Of a DNA stretch of 64,000 nucleotides, positions 42,753 to 53,835 are shown piece by piece. How positions within the stretch are numbered: position 1 is the stretch's first letter; every line of letters begins with the position of its first letter. The stretch is from Chamaecrista fasciculata. Its lineage: Eukaryota > Streptophyta > Magnoliopsida > Fabales > Fabaceae. The notes beneath the pieces are model-generated. The model saw nothing but the letters and a program-made list of their open reading frames with translations. It was not told the DNA's origin and searched no databases. A program made the position numbers and the translations under genes. Location: the NCBI GenBank assembly GCA_003254925.1, contig QANZ01017416.1, forward strand, positions 372,758 to 436,757. Reading direction: 5' to 3'.

Positions 42753-43180
42753 ATTTTGGTCAAAGTGTAAATTTGGTCCCATATCTTTTGTTAAGTTCTC
42801 AATTTGGTCCTGTATTTTTTTTTGTTGCATTGTTGGTCCTATATCTTTGCAAAATGTCCCAATTTGGTCCCATATCATTTTTAATCCCATATTTTTGGGT
42901 TAAGTAGTCGAATTGGTCTCATATCTTTGCAAAAGGATCAATAGTTAATTGATCATTTTTGCAAAGATATGAGATTACTTTTGCACCTGACCCAAAGATA
43001 TAAGACCAATTGTGTAATTGGCTCAAAGATATGAGACCAAATTTGCAACAAAAAAATATTTGGGACCAAATTGAAAACTAACAAAAAGATATGAGACCAA
43101 ATGTGCAACAAAAAAATATAGAGATCCAAATTGGGAACTGAGCAAAAGATATGGGACCAAATTAGCACTTTGACCTAAAC
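42753..43180. mobile_element. Inverted-repeat element of 'ggtcccatatctttt' motifs, copy 2
   Basis: Counterpart of 2111-2538 at the equivalent position upstream of the second intact RLP. The overall fold and motif order are the same. Confidence 0.6.
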
Positions 43181-43852
43181 TTTTTTAAAAAATAAGTAAG
43201 TTTAATTGCCGAAAATATTTTTGAAAAAAAAAAGAGAGCCAAATTGAATCACGAAAAATTTGTTAAACATCCGTTGAACCAATATATGCTAGAGATCACT
43301 AGAAGAAAAGGTAAATAAATAAATCAAATATAAAATCATTTACATGGAAAATAAAAGTGTTATTCGATTTTTTTTAAAAAATGAAATATTGTGAATAACT
43401 CTTAGTTTAAGCGTCCCGGAGAGTTGATTTTTCATAGGTCCAAATAGAAATATATATAGTCCCACCATTCTCTCTAAATAACCAATCAATATTAGGATTT
43501 TTTTTATATAATTTTTTTTATATTAGAAATTATATTTCTTTTTTTAGAAGATATCATCACTCCTTATATTTTTAAATGTACAGGAGACGTCACTATTTTT
43601 TGCATCTTTGAGTGTATAGAAAATTTTGATGAGTTTGCATGTTCATCCATGACGAAGATTGTTCACCGATACGTTGTTGGTTGTCATTCGATGACTCTTT
43701 TTGTTTTTTGCAAATATTCTTACCTTATAGCAATTTGGCTTGTAAAGACAATTTCTCGAAAGATGTGTCTCATTGGTTGGGTCTTTTTACCCACATCCTC
43801 TTATCTTGGTTTTTTGGTGTTTCCATAGTTGACTTCTTCTCTAATATCCAAC

Positions 43853-44484
43853 TAGCGATGGCAATTCTGTAGAATATTTAGGGTACCCGTTCATATCTGT
43901 CCGAAAAAATTATCTGGTATCCGACGGATATCGGATAGGATACGGATAATGATAGTTAAATATTTTTCAGATATTGGGAGGATACGGATATTACCTTCGG
44001 ATACCCTATATTCGTCCAAAATGAATGGATAGTTAGGGTACTCGATATCCGATACCCTATTACTTATTTAATTTTTATATTTTACATTCAATTTAATATC
44101 TTATATATAATTATTTAAGCTTATTTAATTATATTTATAGTTTTTTATATATAATCATTTTTTACTTACTTTATATTTAATTGTTTTATTTTCAAAAAGA
44201 AATTTAAAATATAAATAAATTATAATTTTATTTATTTATTTTAGTTCGTGGGTATTGGATATCGGGTACCAGATATATCCAAGTTATAAAATAGGATACC
44301 ATATCCTAATTTTATACTTTTTTCGGATATTTCGTGTACCTGTTGGATACCGGATATCAGATAGGATACAGATACAGATTCTAATTTATCGCATATGAAT
44401 AGGGTACAAATATTGGATAGGGTAAACGGATGCGGATACGGATAGTGGCAAAACCATCGGATACCCTTTCCGTTGCCATCCCTA
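43853..44484. mobile_element. hAT-type MITE, 632 bp, copy 2
   Basis: tagcgatggcaa...ttgccatcccta, flanked by tatccaac (43845-43852) and catccgac (44485-44492). It has the same length and site as 3296-3927, so it was inherited through the segmental duplication. Confidence 0.8.
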
Positions 44485-44869
44485 CATCCGACTCTTCAAA
44501 AGTTAGTTGATTGTCTTTTTTTTTCTTTTTCTATTTTTTCTGGCAAAAAAAAATAATTCAATATTAACTTATTAATTATAGTCTTGATAATCATTTTAAT
44601 TAATTTGTATGGCTGTCATTAGTCCATTACGGATGACCACAACTATTTTTCTATATTAGAAGATTTAGAAATTAGAATAGCAACATGCATATATGTTGGC
44701 ATCATGGTGAGGAGTCACTGGTTTTAAATAGAAGAGAAATTTCTTGATATAATTCATTCAAAAACACATACAATAATCAAATCTTTTACGATAAAAGTGA
44801 TGAAATAAATATAAACATTTATAATATATAGTGTTTTGTTAATTTATCGTTTAGAGAGTCCTCAACTTA

Positions 44870-44870
44870 N
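44870..44870. other. Single undetermined base at a similarity break
   Basis: One N sits exactly where similarity to the first RLP's flank ends and a (TA)n run starts. It may mark an assembly join, so the proximal promoter of the second RLP should be read with care. Confidence 0.7.
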
Positions 44871-44880
44871 ATATATATAT

Positions 44881-45371
44881 ATATAATAAATTTTTGCTTC
44901 ACCATAGGATTTTTTTAAGTCTATGTCTCGTTTAATTCATACTCATGCCATTATTTTTTGTCATGGTTGAAGAGCACAGATAAAAGTTTAATTGAAAAAC
45001 TAGCGTATTTTGCTAGGTTTATTTTTTTTTTGCTAAGTTAAATTTTACGTATATGATTTTTTTTTTGATAATAGTATATGATTTTTATTTTATTTTTTTG
45101 GCCTCAGTATATGATTTTTATTGAATTGCTGTTTCGTTGTTTAAAACATATACATAATATTTTAAAAATCTTTGTTCAATATTAATATTTCAACATATAA
45201 TTTGTCTTTCACGTCATTAATTGTTTGGATTGAAGAGTAAGAATTCCGCAAAAGAAGATTATGAAAGAGAATATGTGACTATTCTTTTATGTGGAAAATT
45301 TGTAAAATAAAAAGTAAAGCATAGTTGGAAAGAGAAAAACAAAAGGACAAAAATCCAATTCAATGTGATAC
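44881..45371. other. Proximal upstream region of second RLP gene
   Basis: AT-rich, non-coding and unlike the equivalent 4316-4540 region of the first copy. It contains a near-duplicate phrase 'tatatgatttttattttatt' and 'tatatgatttttattgaatt' at about 45050-45125. No other feature is seen. Confidence 0.45.
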
Positions 45372-45379
45372 TATAAATA
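45372..45379 (+). promoter_or_regulatory. Probable TATA box of second RLP gene
   Basis: TATAAATA in the conserved block 'caatgtgatactataaataa', 89 bp before the chosen start codon. Confidence 0.55.
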
Positions 45380-45460
45380 ATACTACTTTTGAGAAGAATT
45401 ATATGCATTGCATGTTTATGAAAATCGTTTATGAAAATCACTCAGCATTACAATATTTCC

Positions 45461-48400
45461 ATGGCTGTTTCCTACAATAATACTATTGTGTTTGTTTATG
45501 TTTGGTTGCTTATGTTTTTAACAAATGATTTATGCATTTGCAGAAAAGAATCCTCTGACTCTGTGGCTGAATGCATTCCAAGTGAGAGAGAAGCACTTCT
45601 TAAGCTGAAGCTTCATCTTAATGATCCTTCAAACAGGCTTGCCTCTTGGATTCCCAATGGAGATTGCTGCAAATGGCCTTCTATTGTTTGTAGCAATGTC
45701 ACTACCCACGTTCTTCAACTTCACCTCTCTACTTCATCTGATCATTCATATTTTGTTCATGAAAATGGATATTTAGATGTTGTTAATGAAGATTCCGAGA
45801 GATCAAGATTTGGTGGTGAGATTCATCCTTGTATTCTTGATTTGAAGCATTTAAGTTACATGGACTTGAGTGGCAATGATTTTGGTGAAACTCAAATTCC
45901 TAGGTTTCTTGGCTCAATCACAAGCTTGACATATCTCAACCTCTCTCAAGCTGGATTTGGTGGCAACATTCCTCATCAAATTTGGAATCTTTCCAATTTG
46001 CTCTATCTCGATCTCACAAAAAATGCTTTCAATGGAAGCATCCCTCATGAAATTGGGAATCTCAACAATTTGCTCTATCTTGATCTCCAATGGAATCATT
46101 TCAGTGGAAGCATCCCTCACCAAATTGGAAATCTCTCCAAGTTGCTCTATCTTGGTCTTGAAGGTGCTTATGAATACATGGAAAATCCTCAATGGCTTTC
46201 AGGTCTTGCTTCACTCCAACATCTTCAACTAAGTTCGGTAAACTTTTCCAAAGCCTTTGATTGGTTGCATGTTCTACATTCACTTCCCTCTTTAACAGAG
46301 TTGCACTTGTCAGAGTGTGTTCTTTATCATCATTCTGAGCCATCTACAATTAACAACGTCTCATCTCTAGCCATCCTTCATATTTCCTATTCCTATAATC
46401 TTGTATTGATCCCACAGTGCATATCTCAATTAACCAAATTGGTTTCTCTCCAATTAAGCGAGAATCAATTGCAAGGTTCCTTCTTTGACAATATTCAAAA
46501 TTTAACCCTCCTTCAACATCTTGATTTATCTTACAATTCATTCAACTCCTCCATCCCTGATTGGTTGTACAATCTTAGTCATCTTGACTATCTCAATCTT
46601 GGTAATAACAACTTGCAGGGCACAATTTCTAATGCCATTGGAAATTTGACCTCTCTTGTTACTCTTAACTTAATGTCCAATCAGCTAGAAGGGCCAATTC
46701 CAGATAGCTTGGGAAACTTGACTTCTCTTGTTACTCTTGACTTGTCAAATAATCAACTAGAAGGGCCAATCCCAAACTCCTTGGGAAACCTTTGCAACTT
46801 GAGAGTTTTCTCTTTTTTAAATTCGAAATGCAACCAGCAAATTTCTCAAATTTTAGAAATTCTCTCAGTATGTGTTTCACACACATTAGAGACTTTGTCC
46901 ATTTCTAATTCTCAACTAGCTGGTCCTTTGACTGAAAAAGTTGGGCTTTTCAAAAATCTTGTTGAGCTTGATCTTTCTTACAACTTTATTCAAGGGCCAA
47001 TTTCTATATCCATCACAAATTTGACTTCTTTAAGATATTTTCGTCTCTCAGGAAACCAATTCATTGGAAATCCTTTTGAAAATTTAGGATTTCTTTTCGA
47101 ATTACGCGAACTTTCCATTGGAGATAATCTCTTTGTTGGAGTTGTGAAAGAAGCCCACCTTACTAATTTCACTCATTTGATTGAATTCTATGCTCAAGGA
47201 AACCAGCTCACTTTGGAAGTTGGTCAGAATTGGAGGCCTTCTTTTCAATTTTTGGAGGATTTGAATATGGCTTCCTGGCATTTAGGTCCTCATTTTCCAT
47301 CATGGATTCAATCACTTAAGTATCTTCAGTATTTGGACATTTCCAAAACCAACATATCTGATTCCATTCCTGATTGGTTTTGGACAACATACACCAATGA
47401 CGGCATATTCATCCTCTCTAACAATTATATTGATGGAGAGCTTTCAGATAAAGCGATGAAGCTAAGCATTCTTGATCTAAGCTCGAATAAGTTAAGTGGT
47501 CAATTACCTTATTTGTCACATGATGTGCATCACTTAGACCTCTCAAACAATTGGTTTTATGGATCCTTAGCTCACTTCTTGTGCACAAAACAAGATGGTC
47601 CAAACAACTTAGAAATTCTCAATTTGTCATCAAATAATTTATCAGGTGAGATACCTGATTGTTGGAGGATGTGGCAAAATCTAGTGACATTGAAGCTAGA
47701 GAACAACCAATTGATTGGGAGCTTACCCAAATCCATGAGATCCTTAATGTTGCTTGAAATGTTGCACCTTCGCAACAATAGTTTTTCAGGAAAGTTCCCA
47801 TCCTTTTTGAAGAACAAGAACACTTTGATCTCCTTGGATCTTAACGCGAATAAATTTTCTGGAAAGATTCCATCATGGGTTGGAAAGAGTCTCTTGAATT
47901 TGAAGATTCTTAGCCTTGGATCAAACAAATTCTCTGGACCAATTCCCCATCAAATATGCTCTATGAGTTCATTACAAATCTTGGCCCTTTCCCAAAATAG
48001 CTTGACAGGAAATATACCGAAATGTGTCAATCATTTGAGTGTCATGTCCTCACTAAATAATAGCTTACGCTCACTTATTTATTGCGATAAAGGAAACTAC
48101 TCAAGTTTTCTTGTTGATGCATTCCTATTCCTTAAAGGAAGAATGGATGATTATAGCAAAATTCTTGGTCTTGTCTTCAGCATTGATCTGTCAAGCAACA
48201 AATTATATGGGGAGATACCAACAGAATTCACAAGCCTCAAGGGATTGCACTTTTTAAACCTGTCCAATAATCTTTTGAGTGGCCAAATTCCTCAAGATAT
48301 CGGTGATATGGTATCATTGGAGTCTCTAGATCTATCAATGAATTATCTTTGTTGTGAAATCCCTCCAAGCATGTCCCAATTAAGCTTCTTGGACACGTTG

Positions 48401-48724
48401 AACTTGTCATACAACAACTTGACAGGAAAAATTCCAACAGGCACTCAATTGCTAACCTTTGAAGCATCCAGCTTTGTTGGAAATCATCTTTGTGGTCCTC
48501 CACTTACCATCAATTGCACCGAAAATGGAGAAGATGGGAATGAGAAAGAGAAAGAAGGTGATGAAGAGAGAGGAATAAAATGGTTTTATGTGAGCATGTC
48601 ATTGGGGTTTGTTGTGGGATTTTGGGGGGTGGTAGCTCCTTTGCTCTATTCTGGATCATGGAGGTATGCCTATTACCAATTCTTAGAGAACATGTGGTTC
48701 AAACTAAGATATTGTTATTGGTAG
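45461..48724 (+). CDS. LRR receptor-like protein (EIX2/Cf-type), intact copy 2
   Basis: Intronless, 1087 residues from ATG 45461 (ttccATGGc), which opens the signal peptide (TIVFVYVWLLMFL). An in-frame ATG exists at 45431. Three further ATGs (45403, 45412, 45418) are out of frame here, unlike in the first copy, which supports the downstream start. N-cap with the normal double cysteine (GDCCKWPSIVC). It has two more LRRs than copy 1: one near the N-terminus (LTKNAFNGSIPHEIGNLNNL) and one from a 72-bp duplication at about 46665-46780 (NQLEGPIPDSLGNL / NQLEGPIPNSLGNL). Island domain (KGRMDDYSKILG), last LRRs, acidic stretch, GxxxG transmembrane helix and tail match copy 1 almost residue for residue. 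Odd: HLCGEIPP is YLCCEIPP here. Role as for copy 1; ligand unknown. Confidence 0.94.
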   Translation: MAVSYNNTIVFVYVWLLMFLTNDLCICRKESSDSVAECIPSEREALLKLKLHLNDPSNRLASWIPNGDCCKWPSIVCSNVTTHVLQLHLSTSSDHSYFVHENGYLDVVNEDSERSRFGGEIHPCILDLKHLSYMDLSGNDFGETQIPRFLGSITSLTYLNLSQAGFGGNIPHQIWNLSNLLYLDLTKNAFNGSIPHEIGNLNNLLYLDLQWNHFSGSIPHQIGNLSKLLYLGLEGAYEYMENPQWLSGLASLQHLQLSSVNFSKAFDWLHVLHSLPSLTELHLSECVLYHHSEPSTINNVSSLAILHISYSYNLVLIPQCISQLTKLVSLQLSENQLQGSFFDNIQNLTLLQHLDLSYNSFNSSIPDWLYNLSHLDYLNLGNNNLQGTISNAIGNLTSLVTLNLMSNQLEGPIPDSLGNLTSLVTLDLSNNQLEGPIPNSLGNLCNLRVFSFLNSKCNQQISQILEILSVCVSHTLETLSISNSQLAGPLTEKVGLFKNLVELDLSYNFIQGPISISITNLTSLRYFRLSGNQFIGNPFENLGFLFELRELSIGDNLFVGVVKEAHLTNFTHLIEFYAQGNQLTLEVGQNWRPSFQFLEDLNMASWHLGPHFPSWIQSLKYLQYLDISKTNISDSIPDWFWTTYTNDGIFILSNNYIDGELSDKAMKLSILDLSSNKLSGQLPYLSHDVHHLDLSNNWFYGSLAHFLCTKQDGPNNLEILNLSSNNLSGEIPDCWRMWQNLVTLKLENNQLIGSLPKSMRSLMLLEMLHLRNNSFSGKFPSFLKNKNTLISLDLNANKFSGKIPSWVGKSLLNLKILSLGSNKFSGPIPHQICSMSSLQILALSQNSLTGNIPKCVNHLSVMSSLNNSLRSLIYCDKGNYSSFLVDAFLFLKGRMDDYSKILGLVFSIDLSSNKLYGEIPTEFTSLKGLHFLNLSNNLLSGQIPQDIGDMVSLESLDLSMNYLCCEIPPSMSQLSFLDTLNLSYNNLTGKIPTGTQLLTFEASSFVGNHLCGPPLTINCTENGEDGNEKEKEGDEERGIKWFYVSMSLGFVVGFWGVVAPLLYSGSWRYAYYQFLENMWFKLRYCYW

Positions 48725-49987
48725 ACGAAGCGAATTGTGGTGGGATTTACATTTCAAGGCTAGCTTAAAGGTTTTTCAATAACGTTTGTGGTTTGTTTCA
48801 TTAAATCATTTTAGGATTTTCATTAAAAAAAGTCAGTGATGTGTACTTTGTAATTCAGTTCTGAAAGTCCCGCCATTTTGTATTATGTAATGCAAGTATG
48901 TTTCTAAATAGATGTTTTCAGATTTCAAAATAACGTAAAACCATTATTATTAAGATTTATTAGCTTATTGACATAGCAACAAAATTTGTAGCATGTTAAA
49001 TTGTAGTATGGTATTTTATTATTTTCTTGTTAGACTTAAATTGCACAAAACAAGGAAATACCCATAAGAATTATTATAACTATGAAATTGTTGAAATGGA
49101 AATGAACACTAACAATTTTAACATTGCTGAAGTCTGGAAATTAATCAAAAGAAATTTATAATTAAGAAAAATCCTTGGGACATGAATTAATTTCAAACAT
49201 ATATAGCTTACCAACTTAGGCTACAAAGTGTACAAAAAGGTTAAGAAGGACGGTGCAGAATCAGTATGAAACGGAAAAAATAATTGAATTAACATTGTGG
49301 GTCTCAGTATTATATTAAGGAAGGACCAAAGAAAACATTCAGAAATCCCATATCTGCCATTGAGAGCAGAAAATTTGAAACAATCAGTTACTAGTTCTTT
49401 TCAGTTTCTAGCTAACAAGTTATTCATACTTTGAAGTGAGCAAACTTCAGTCTATTCACTATCTATAGGTTATAGGCCATTTCTTAGATATTACTTCAAG
49501 AAATACAAAGGACAGCAAAAGCTTGCAAGAGAGAGAATTTAACTTAATAACCGTATTTTATAAAGATAGAAATTTTGTTTCTTAACTTGCAATCACTAAT
49601 GTTGTCTAATTAACTCCTATATACAATATGGATTGGTTAATGACTTTCCTTTGTCTAATACAGAAGGATTAGCCTACAGCACAAGAACTATTCTCAGATC
49701 AATAGCCGCTTACCTTTAGTAAGAAGATATAAGTTCAGATGGGAAAAAATGCAGTCAATTTTTTTTAAACTGATCAATAGCCGCTTATCTTTCTTCTGAT
49801 ATATGTTCTTTCAGTTGAACCTTAATGATCCTTCTCTTTGATGTTTAAACTGATCTGTATCTATGTGTAATACACTCCCAAATGTTAAAATGTTGTGATT
49901 GTGCCTTAAAAAAGGATACAATCAAAAGATACAGATGAGTGGAATAATGAAAATAGATGGAAGAAATGAACTGAAATTGTATGGAGA
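48725..49987. other. 3' flank of second RLP, no gene seen
   Basis: Matches the other RLP 3' flanks to about 49060 and, in patches, 49075-49500 matches 9480-10080. It contains 'attaaaaaaagtcagtg' where the other copies have AATAAAAG, so the usual poly(A) signal is altered. 49500-49987 has no recognisable content. Confidence 0.5.
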
Positions 49988-50864
49988 ATGAATGAAGTGG
50001 AACATGAGATTAGTGAAGATGATAACCCTTATTCGAGAAAAGGGAAAACTCCAATACTACACAAGGCAGCACAATACATTCAACATAATGAATACATCCT
50101 TCTGCATAATTCTATTATATATAGTATTAGCTATTCTACTAGTAACCTAGGGTTCCACAATAAATGGGCTTGGGAATATCCAACTGAACTTCTTCATTTG
50201 CTCGGGCTTTCTCTTCTTGGGCTGATTGATTCCGTAGTTGCTCATTACTGATCATAATACTTGTATCACAATCTGCCTTTGACTGTAGGCACTTATGTAG
50301 TTACCTCATAAGAAACAAGATCAAAACAACAATTACAGTATTGGAAGAGTCACGAGTAAGCAGAATATGCAACTCTGGGATACAACTTCTTCAAAAGACA
50401 TCTCTGACTTCTCCACAAAGTTCTCCTTTAAGATAAATTTAGAACCAGATAGATGGTAATGGATATGAAATGCCATTTTTTATGGCAGACCCAAAACTAC
50501 CATTTTTGAAGAACATTGAGGAAGGAGGTTGAGGTCTTGGTTAGTGGAATATGAAATGGCATATGAAATGGCATTTTTTATGGCAGACCCAAAACTACCA
50601 TTCTTGACATTTTCCTAATTAATTTTCATATTCTCATCTGTGTATATATGATAGAAATGAAGACAATGTTAACAGCAAGGAACTTTGTTGTATAATATAG
50701 ATAAAGAATTTTTTTGCTTTAACCGAGATATGGCTGGTAAGCATGTCAAAACAAATCATGCTTTGACACATACTAAGAATTTTGTTCTTTATAACATGTC
50801 CAACTCTGGAGCAACTTCCTAGAATTAAGACTGTCATATAGAAAATCCAAAATAAGGAAAGTAT

Positions 50865-50910
<46 letters not shown>

Positions 50911-50953
50911 CCCTAGCTTATACTCCAACTCATTAGATAGATTTCAGCTCAAA
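49988..50953. other. Intergenic DNA with microsatellite; no gene supported
   Basis: The 87-codon frame at 49988-50251 has no family resemblance and its sequence looks like retroelement leader or LTR DNA. 'atatgaaatggcattttttatggcagacccaaaactaccat' occurs twice (about 50463 and 50565). The (TACA)n(TA)n microsatellite is listed separately. Confidence 0.4.
50866..50911. repeat. (TACA)n-(TA)n microsatellite
   Basis: About seven TACA units followed by about eleven TA units, roughly 40 bp upstream of the orphan exon. Confidence 0.9.
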
Positions 50954-51071
50954 ATGGGTGCTTGGAATGTTTGTGTTGATCTTGTTTTCTTATACACAAT
51001 GACAGCCATTTCCATAATCCTCATTACAATCCCTCCTGCAACTGCAGATTCATTCCTCTTTGATTACCCAG
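50954..51071 (+). CDS. Orphan first exon with signal peptide
   Basis: ATG 50954 opens MGAWNVCVDLVFLYTMTAIS and then IILITIPPATADSFLFDYPG. It is a clear signal peptide with an A-T-A-type cleavage region, and a possible splice donor lies at 51072 (cccag|gtgatg). Read on, the frame stops at 51083. It resembles the first exon of a secreted protein or receptor. SFLFDYPG is faintly like the start of L-type lectin domains, but I cannot assign it. What follows is an RLP fragment and copia DNA, so the rest of the gene is missing or separated. Confidence 0.35.
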
Positions 51072-51256
51072 GTGATGCAAAATGAGTAAAATTAGTTGTA
51101 GTTATTTTTTTGTTTTTTGTTTTTTCTTTGGACTGAAATTATAATAATCTAAAATAGTTACTATCTGTTTAGCCTATAAATACTAGTGTTTACATATAGG
51201 AAGTAGAGCAAGTGTTCTCGATCATGTAACGATGGAACATGAGAAGATATAGACTA

Positions 51257-51392
51257 ATATTCAAAATTTAACCCTCCTCCAACATCTTGATTTATCTCAC
51301 AATTCATTCTACTCCTGCATCCCTGATTGGTTGTACAATCTTAGTCATCTTGACTATCTCGATCTTAGTTACAACAAGTTGCGGGGCACAAT
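51257..51392 (+). pseudogene. RLP pseudogene, left fragment
   Basis: Reads NIQNLTLLQHLDLSHNSFYS and then CIPDWLYNLSHLDYLDLSYN KLRGTI, matching nucleotides 5610-5745 of the first RLP. It ends where a copia-type LTR begins (TGTTGGAG). Everything upstream in the gene is missing. The matching right-hand part resumes at 60889 after a loss of about 690 bp of gene sequence. Confidence 0.85.
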
Positions 51393-52053
51393 TGTTGGAG
51401 ATTGTGCCCTAGGGCCAATCATTTTATAAATATGTTTTGAACATATTAATTAATTTATGGAGATAAATTAATGGTTATCATATTATTAGCGTGTTTACTG
51501 TGATAACAATCCTTGATTAATTATATGATAAATAATCTAAAACTGTCCCTGGTCGATCATTCACGTGGGAGCGTAAATGAACCAAGACCAGCATGACCTC
51601 GGTGTATAGAGATACATGCACTAGATGCTTCTCGAGAGTCATGATGCAATTATGTAAGGGTTACAAGTTGCTGGACCGACCCGGAGAGTCCTGCATGGGT
51701 TTAGTCATAAGCGAGCCTCTCCTGTACACCTGTCANNNNNNNNNNNNNNNNNNNNNNNNNNNNNNNNNNNNNNNNNNNNNNNNNNNNNNNNNNNNNNNNN
51801 NNNNNNNNNNNNNNNNNNNNNNNNNNNNNNNNNNNNNNNNNNNNNNNNNNNNNNNNNNNNNNNNNNNNNNNNNNNNNNNNNNNNNNNNNNNNNNNNNNNN
51901 NNNNNNNNNNNNNNNNNNNNNNNNNNNNNNNNNNNNNNNNNNNNNNNNNNNNNNNNNNNNNNNNNNNNNNNNNNNNNNNNNNNNNNNNNNNNNNNNNNNN
52001 NNNNACAAATATTAATCTTACAATAGATTAATGCTAATCCACACAAAAATTCC
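51393..52053. mobile_element. Copia-type LTR segment with internal sequence gap
   Basis: Starts TGTTGGAGATTGTGCC and ends AATTCCAACA, so both ends have the TGTTGG/CCAACA form. 51393-51735 is the inverse of 60070-60413 with moderate divergence. 269 undetermined bases (51736-52004) hide the middle. Either one minus-strand 3' LTR spans 52053-51393, or two LTR pieces meet in the gap. Confidence 0.6.
51736..52004. other. Assembly gap (269 N)
   Basis: Run of N. Any reading frame across it is meaningless. Confidence 1.
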
Positions 52054-52066
52054 AACAATCTCCCAC
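52054..52066 (-). other. Copia polypurine tract
   Basis: On the minus strand the sequence CCAAGTGGGAGAT directly precedes TGTTGG. This is the usual plus-strand primer tract and 3' LTR start of plant Ty1/copia elements. It shows that the internal region 52054-58005 belongs to a minus-strand copia element. Confidence 0.75.
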
Positions 52067-52619
52067 TTGGATAGCATTAATCTATAAACAGATTAATCAA
52101 CAAAATATTGAAGCAAGTAATTAATTATCACAAAGCACACAAAAGTGCATAACAGATGAAACCATACTCACAGATCACTGAATCCAATAGGGAAACAAGT
52201 GATATACACAAAACAGATCACTGAATCCGATAGGGAAACAAGTGATACAAACATCAACACAAAATGGTTTCGGTATCTGAATAAGATAGAGTACGAAATG
52301 TCATTGAAATGTCATATAACAATACAGAAGTCTATAAAGACTTAACTCAGACTCCCACTAGACTAAGGCCACCACAAAATTTAACAAGAGCCATATGAGC
52401 ATGATTTAAAAATTCATAGGCAAGCCCTTAGTCGACAAATTTATCAACGAATGTTCACTAACGATGTGAACCAAATGAGTCTGATACACAAGATGTCAAA
52501 TTCAAGATTTGAACAAAACTAGATCCAAACAACAACAAAAATAGTTGTGAGACAACACAAAACATTGAATCCGATAGGGAAAACAATGTTTCTCACCAAC
52601 TGAACAAAACTGGATCCCA
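52067..52619 (-). other. Non-coding part of minus-strand copia element
   Basis: No frame is supported. A short tandem duplication 'cagatcactgaatcc(a/g)atag' lies at 52162-52240. Confidence 0.5.
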
Positions 52620-53835
52620 AAGTTGGACAAAATCCAACAAATGCAACTGCATTACATTAAATGTCTTTCTAAGACCAAATTGGACTGAATCCAATAATTA
52701 TAACAAAGTTCCCCAAAATGCCTCTTGAAGGCCAAATTGGACTAAATCCAATACATGTAACAAAATTACTTCAGATGCCTGTAAAGGTCAAATTGGACTG
52801 AATCCAATAAATTATAACAAAATTACTTTAGATGCCTCTTGAAGGCCAAATTGGATTAAATCCAACAATTGTAACGAAGTTACTACAGATGCCACTTGAA
52901 GGCCAAATTGGACTAAATCCAATAAACTTAACAAAGTTACGCCAAATGCCTGTATGGGCCAAAATTGGACTAAATCCAATAAATGTAACAATGTTACCCA
53001 TATGCCCGTAAGGGCCAAGATTGGACTAAATCCAATACATGTAACGAAGTTACGCCAGATGCCTGTAAGGGCCAAAATTAGACTAAATCCAATAAATGTA
53101 ACAATGTTACCCAGATGGTGTAAGGGTCAAAATTGGACTAAATCCAAAAATGTAACAGAGTTACCTCAAATGCTTGTAAATGCCAAAATTGGACTAAATC
53201 CAATAATTGTAACGAAGTTACGCCAGATGCCTGTAAGGGCCAAAATTGGACTAAATCCAATAAATGTAACAATGTTACCCAGATGCCTGTAAGGGTCAAA
53301 ATTGGACTAAATCCAAAAATGTAACAGAGTTACCTCAAATGCTTGTAAATGCCAAAATTGGACTAAATCCAATAATTGTAACAATGTTACCCAGATGCCT
53401 GTAAGGGCCAAAATTGGACTAAATCCAAAAAATGTAACAATGTTACCCAGATGCCTGTAAGGGCCAAGATTGGACTAAGTCCAATACATGTAACGAAGTT
53501 ACGCCAGATGCCTATTGAAGGCCAAATTGGACTAAATCCAATAATTGTAACAAAGTTACTCCAAATACCTCTTAAAGGCCAAATTGGACTAAATCCAATA
53601 AATGTAACTAAGTTACTGCAAATGCCTCTTGAAGGCCAAATTGGACTAAACACAATAATTGTAACAAAGTTACCCCAACTGCCTCTTGAAGGCCGAATTG
53701 GACTAAATCCAATAATTGTAACAAAGTTACGCGAGATGCCTATTAAAGGCCAAATTGGAACTAACTCCAATAAATGTAACTAAGTTACTTCAAATGTCTA
53801 TAAGGACCAAAATTGGAAAAAATTCAATTAATGTT
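52620..53835. repeat. 57-bp minisatellite, about 21 copies
   Basis: Typical unit: gccaaaattggactaaatcc, aat-aatgtaacaatgttac, ccagatgcctgtaaggg; 57 bp with some shorter or changed copies. Since 57 is divisible by three, stretches stay open on both strands and read as a 19-residue repeat on the plus strand (MPVRAKIGLNPINVTMLPR). It lies in the 3' part of the minus-strand copia element, and I regard it as non-coding. Confidence 0.9.

Noticed and set aside
49988..50251. 87-codon frame as a gene
   Set aside because: No recognisable motif, AT-rich repeat-like context, no promoter or homologue.
51593..52058. Frames running through the N block
   Set aside because: Undetermined bases; meaningless.
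52162..52240. CRISPR-like or satellite array at short repeats
   Set aside because: Only two copies in a plant retroelement; no spacer-repeat pattern.
52812..53783. Frames over 100 codons with 19-residue repeats on both strands
   Set aside because: The 57-bp repeat length keeps any frame open; there are no start-context, domain or splice signals.
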